Below are positions 57,171 through 64,000 of a DNA stretch of 64,000 nt, one piece after another. Origin of the DNA: Duganella alba (GTDB lineage: Bacteria > Pseudomonadota > Gammaproteobacteria > Burkholderiales > Burkholderiaceae_D); NCBI RefSeq assembly GCF_009674495.1, contig NZ_WKJN01000001.1:124001-188000 (forward strand), read 5' to 3'. Position numbers and translations under genes: made by a program. Below the pieces are notes generated by a model, which saw nothing but the letters and a program-made list of their open reading frames with translations, searched no databases and was not told where the DNA came from. How positions within the stretch are numbered: position 1 is the stretch's first letter; each line of letters begins with the position of its first letter.

Positions 57171-57368
57171 ATGCTGAGTTTTGTATTGTGGCTGGTGCTG
57201 CTGTTCCTGTGCTGGCCGCTGGCCTTGCTGGCGCTGGTGCTCTATCCGGTGCTGTGGCTGATCACCTTGCCGTTCCGCCTGATCGGCATCGGCGTCGAAG
57301 GCGTGTTCGAACTGCTGCGCGCCGTGGTCATGCTGCCGGCGCGCATCCTGGGTGGCAATCCCCGTTAA
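57171..57368 (+). CDS. small membrane protein of unknown function
   Basis: This is a 65-residue protein consisting of a strongly hydrophobic stretch (about 3-38, one or two membrane helices) and an amphipathic tail ending ARILGGNPR. CGGGAG precedes the ATG, and coding bias is good. I do not recognise the family. The last four bases overlap the end of the convergent pldA gene. Confidence 0.65.
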   Translation: MLSFVLWLVLLFLCWPLALLALVLYPVLWLITLPFRLIGIGVEGVFELLRAVVMLPARILGGNPR

Positions 57369-58486
57369 AACTTGACCAGGAAGCCGGCGCCGATCGATTT
57401 CTGCGAATAGTTGTAATCGATCAGGCTCTGACCGTAGCCGCTGAACGCCTGCACATAACCGTTCAGGTTGGCCGCCACCGGGAAGGCCCAGCCGGCCTGC
57501 AAGGCGCCGTGGCCGGTCGAAATATTCCGGCGCGCCAGCAGCGACAGCTCGTGGCCGTCGAAGCGGTAGGTGGCGCGCACGTCGCCATGGCCCATGAAAT
57601 CGGTGATGTCGATGTTGTCGTTGTCCGAGCGGGCGTTGTCGAGCCGCTTCCACAGGCGGAACGAGACGCCGAACTTGCCTTTCTCCGCGCCCACCTCCGC
57701 ATAAATCCGGTTCCAGCTGCGCGACAGCGTCGACGTCTGGCCGTTGGACTGGTGGTTCAGCGCCAGTGTGGCGTAGCGCACGTCGAGGATGCCCAGGTCC
57801 AGGTTCAGCGGCGTGGTCAGCATCAGCTCCGGCTGGTAATTGGTCTCACGGAACGGACTGGAGGCGGCGCGGTTGTAGGCTTGCCAGAAGCTGTTCTGGG
57901 TGTAGCCGAACCACAGGTCCACGGGCGTACTGAGCAGCTGTTCGATCATCTTCATCTTGAAACTGATCTGGTAGGTCAGCTCCACGTGCTTGGATTTGAT
58001 GCCGCCGGGCGTAAACTCCTGAAAAGGCGTATCGTTGGAGCTGGTGCTGTAATTGGCCAGCAATAAATACGTGGGACGATGGGGGCGGAAATTGAACACG
58101 CCGCGTTTGGACGAGCGGTCCAGTTCCCATTCCTGCACCATGCGCGACACCGTGTCCTCGGGCGGAATGGTGGTCAGCTCGGCGACCTTGGGCGACACCT
58201 TCGGCTCCGGTGGCGGGCCGGCTGGCTGGGTGCGCGCCGGCGCATCGGCCGAAGCCACCGTGCCGTTGTTGGCGTCGGCGGCGGGCGCGACGATGGCGTT
58301 GGCGCCGGCGGCTTGCACGGTGGGCGCGGCCTTCGACAGGCCGTCGTAGCAAGCCAGGCGCGCGCTGGCGTCGCCGAGGACCGAGCAGCGCTCCAGTCGC
58401 AGTTCAAGGTCGGAAGCCTGGGCTAAAGCCAGAGCCGGAGCCATGCCTAAGGTCAGGAGCAGGGTGGTTTTGGGGCGTACTCGCAT
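57365..58486 (-). CDS. pldA: outer-membrane phospholipase A1 (OMPLA)
   Basis: This 373-residue protein has a signal peptide (about 1-23). A soluble region rich in Ala and Pro (about 30-110) is followed by a C-terminal beta-barrel of about 260 residues ending in phenylalanine (GAGFLVKF), as outer-membrane barrels do. The catalytic residues are all present with the spacing known from E. coli OMPLA: His245 and Ser247 in LNHQSNG and Asn259 in SWNR. It hydrolyses misplaced phospholipids in the outer leaflet. The N-terminal extension is longer than in the E. coli enzyme. Confidence 0.93.
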   Translation of the reverse strand: MRVRPKTTLLLTLGMAPALALAQASDLELRLERCSVLGDASARLACYDGLSKAAPTVQAAGANAIVAPAADANNGTVASADAPARTQPAGPPPEPKVSPKVAELTTIPPEDTVSRMVQEWELDRSSKRGVFNFRPHRPTYLLLANYSTSSNDTPFQEFTPGGIKSKHVELTYQISFKMKMIEQLLSTPVDLWFGYTQNSFWQAYNRAASSPFRETNYQPELMLTTPLNLDLGILDVRYATLALNHQSNGQTSTLSRSWNRIYAEVGAEKGKFGVSFRLWKRLDNARSDNDNIDITDFMGHGDVRATYRFDGHELSLLARRNISTGHGALQAGWAFPVAANLNGYVQAFSGYGQSLIDYNYSQKSIGAGFLVKF

Positions 58487-58635
58487 GCAGATTGTCCAGG
58501 TGAGAGGTAAGCTAACGGATTATGTTACAGACTACATTAATTGCCATTAATCATGTCGCACGCTAACGAGGTCTTGAATTCGGCAAGGAACGCCGCACTT
58601 GAGACTTCCCAAGCAGTACACCCAAGGAGATTGTA

Positions 58636-60744
58636 ATGACCCGCAAGACCCCCATCGAGCGTTACCGCAACATCGGCATCAGCGCGCACATCGACGCTGG
58701 CAAAACGACGACGACGGAGCGCATCCTGTTTTATACCGGAGTCAACCATAAAATTGGTGAGGTACATAACGGTGCGGCAACGATGGACTGGATGGAACAG
58801 GAGCAGGAACGCGGGATCACCATCACCTCGGCTGCGACCACCGCCTTCTGGAAAGGCATGGCCGGCAATTTCGCCGAGCACCGCATCAACATCATCGACA
58901 CCCCCGGTCACGTCGACTTTACCATCGAAGTGGAGCGTTCCATGCGCGTGCTGGACGGCGCCGTGATGGTGTACGACGCCGTCGGCGGCGTGCAGCCGCA
59001 GTCGGAAACCGTGTGGCGCCAGGCGAACAAGTACAAAGTGCCGCGTATCGCGTTCATCAACAAGATGGACCGCGTCGGTGCGGACTTCTTCCGCGTGCGC
59101 GAACAGATCGCCAACCGCCTGAAGGGCGTGGCCGTGCCGATCCAGGTGCCGCTGGGCGCCGAGGACAACTTCCATGGCGTGATCGACCTGGTCAAGATGC
59201 GCGCGATTAACTGGGACGACGAGACGCTGGGCGTCAAGTTCACCTATGAAGACATCCCGGCCGACCTGCAAGCGGTGGCCCAGGAGTGGCGCGACAAGAT
59301 GGTCGAGGCGGCCGCCGAAGGCACGCCCGAACTGCTGGAAAAATACCTGGAAGGCGGCGTGCTGACCGAGGAAGAAATCAAGCAGGGCCTGCGCCTGCGC
59401 ACCATCCGCAACGAGATCGTGCCGATGCTGGCCGGCAGCGCCTTCAAGAACCGGGGCGTGCAGGCCATGCTGGACGCCGTGATCGAATATCTGCCGTCGC
59501 CGGTCGATGTGCCGGCGATCGCCGGTACGGACGAGGACGATCAGCCGATCGAGCGCCATCCGACCGACAGCGATCCGTTCGCGGCGCTGGCGTTCAAGAT
59601 CATGACCGACCCGTTCGTCGGCCAGTTGACCTTCTTCCGCGTGTATTCGGGCGTGGTGAATTCCGGCGACACGGTCTACAACCCGACCAAGTCGCAGAAG
59701 GAACGCCTGGGCCGCATCCTGCAGATGCACGCCAACGAGCGCAAGGAGATCAAGGAAGTCTACGCCGGCGACATCGCGGCGGCGGTGGGCCTGAAGGGCG
59801 TGACCACCGGCGACACCTTGAGCTCGCCGGAGCATGTGATCGTGCTGGAGAAGATGATCTTCCCCGAGCCGGTGATTTCGCAGGCGGTGGAACCGAAGAC
59901 CAAGGCCGACCAGGAAAAGATGGGCATCGCCCTGAACCGCCTGGCGCAGGAAGACCCGTCGTTCCGCGTGCACACCGACGAGGAGTCGGGCCAGACCATC
60001 ATGTCCGGCATGGGCGAGCTGCACCTGGAGATCCTGGTGGACCGCATGCGGCGCGAATTCAGCGTCGAGGCGACGGTCGGCAAGCCGCAGGTGGCGTACC
60101 GTGAAACCATCACCAAGACCGCCAGCGACGTCGAAGGCAAGTTCGTCAAGCAGTCCGGCGGACGCGGTCAGTATGGCCACGTGGTGCTGACGGTCGAACC
60201 GCTGGAACCAGGCAAGGGCTACGAGTTCGTCGACGCCATCAAGGGCGGCGTGGTGCCGCGCGAGTTCATCCCGGCGGTCGACAAGGGCATCCAGGAAACG
60301 CTGAAGCAGGGCGTGCTGGCCGGCTATCCGGTGGTCGACGTGCGCGCCACGCTGACGTTCGGTTCGTACCACGATGTCGACTCGAACGAAAACGCCTTCC
60401 GCATGGCCGGCTCGATGGCCTTCAAGGACGGCATGAAGCGTGCGGGGCCGGTGCTGCTGGAGCCGGTGATGCAGGTCGAGGTGGAAACGCCGGAGGAGTT
60501 CATGGGCAATGCCATGGGCGATTTGACGGCGCGGCGCGGCATGGTGCAGGGCATGGACGAGATCCCTGGCGGCGGTGGCAAGATCATCCGCGCCTCGGTG
60601 CCGCTGGCCGAGATGTTCGGCTACTCGACCACGCTGCGTTCGCTCACGCAAGGCCGCGCGACCTACACGATGGAGTTCAAGCACTACGCTGAAGTGCCGA
60701 AACACATCCTCGACCAGATCGCGGTCACCAAGGCCCGCGCTTAA
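58636..60744 (+). CDS. fusA: elongation factor G, stand-alone copy
   Basis: This is a 702-residue translational GTPase with the full five-domain length. G1 is [16 protein letters not shown]2 is in [12 protein letters not shown]3 is [11 protein letters not shown] and G4 is INKMDRVG; domains III-V include [12 protein letters not shown] and [13 protein letters not shown]. It moves tRNA and mRNA on the ribosome. The usual fusA lies in the str operon between rpsG and tufA; here neither neighbour is present, so this is probably a second EF-G gene. AAGGAG lies upstream of the ATG. A short symmetric AT-rich sequence (ATTAAT twice, near 58535) lies in the promoter gap. Confidence 0.95.
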   Translation: MTRKTPIERYRNIGISAHIDAGKTTTTERILFYTGVNHKIGEVHNGAATMDWMEQEQERGITITSAATTAFWKGMAGNFAEHRINIIDTPGHVDFTIEVERSMRVLDGAVMVYDAVGGVQPQSETVWRQANKYKVPRIAFINKMDRVGADFFRVREQIANRLKGVAVPIQVPLGAEDNFHGVIDLVKMRAINWDDETLGVKFTYEDIPADLQAVAQEWRDKMVEAAAEGTPELLEKYLEGGVLTEEEIKQGLRLRTIRNEIVPMLAGSAFKNRGVQAMLDAVIEYLPSPVDVPAIAGTDEDDQPIERHPTDSDPFAALAFKIMTDPFVGQLTFFRVYSGVVNSGDTVYNPTKSQKERLGRILQMHANERKEIKEVYAGDIAAAVGLKGVTTGDTLSSPEHVIVLEKMIFPEPVISQAVEPKTKADQEKMGIALNRLAQEDPSFRVHTDEESGQTIMSGMGELHLEILVDRMRREFSVEATVGKPQVAYRETITKTASDVEGKFVKQSGGRGQYGHVVLTVEPLEPGKGYEFVDAIKGGVVPREFIPAVDKGIQETLKQGVLAGYPVVDVRATLTFGSYHDVDSNENAFRMAGSMAFKDGMKRAGPVLLEPVMQVEVETPEEFMGNAMGDLTARRGMVQGMDEIPGGGGKIIRASVPLAEMFGYSTTLRSLTQGRATYTMEFKHYAEVPKHILDQIAVTKARA

Positions 60745-60753
60745 ACCTCCTTG

Positions 60754-64000
<3,247 letters not shown>

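Overview
This 64 kb window is GC-rich chromosomal DNA, packed with genes on both strands. It looks like a member of the Oxalobacteraceae (Betaproteobacteria; Duganella, Massilia, Rugamonas or a close relative). That placement is inferred from protein character and gene order: msrB-yciB-bolA-ppiC, mltG-tmk-holB-pilZ, PEP-CTERM proteins, several chemoreceptors and many FAD/CoA enzymes. No tRNA, rRNA, CRISPR array or intact insertion sequence was seen.

Layout. 0-13.6 kb: end of a TraB/GumN-like protein, a response regulator with TPRs, purL, an AlkD-like protein, two tandem parvulin foldases, bolA, yciB, msrB, selO (probably starting at ATT) and a divergent acyl-CoA ligase. 13.6-23.1 kb: a membrane chemoreceptor, a marR-MFS efflux operon with a clear promoter and operator, a DUF4197 protein, and a chemotaxis block without CheA (PAS receptor, cheR, cheD, a protein made of three CheW domains). 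23.1-36 kb: fatty-acid and CoA catabolism (FadB/J-like bifunctional enzyme, thiolase, acyl-CoA dehydrogenase, two SDRs, an MDR reductase), interrupted by two PEP-CTERM paralogues, a truncated RAYT element with 47-bp terminal inverted repeats, and an MHS-type transporter. 36-40.5 kb: a PLP enzyme downstream of an orphan flaG and, divergently, a PLP decarboxylase translationally coupled to a TPR/ATP-grasp protein; this is the best candidate here for an undescribed pathway. 40.5-49.6 kb: NRDE, DUF4936 and ygfZ; then mltG-tmk-holB-pilZ and tatD-ankyrin, separated by an acetyltransferase and an antiporter-kfrA pair. 49.6-53.3 kb: a Fic gene that has lost its catalytic core, two alpha/beta hydrolases, a PRMT-like methyltransferase and a small unknown protein. 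53.4-64 kb: a NarL-type regulator convergent with and overlapping its likely beta-propeller kinase, a small membrane protein, pldA, a stand-alone EF-G gene, and the 3' part of a giant propeller hybrid kinase that runs off the window.

Regulatory signals. The 10-mer GAACGACCGT occurs in three promoter regions: before the FadB/J-like gene, before the thiolase, and before an 82-residue protein of unknown function. It suggests one small regulon, perhaps under a TetR-type fatty-acid regulator. Perfect palindromes lie before the antiporter-kfrA pair, the broken fic gene, marR and the first PEP-CTERM gene. Gene calls rest on reading frames, motifs and context; no database search was run.
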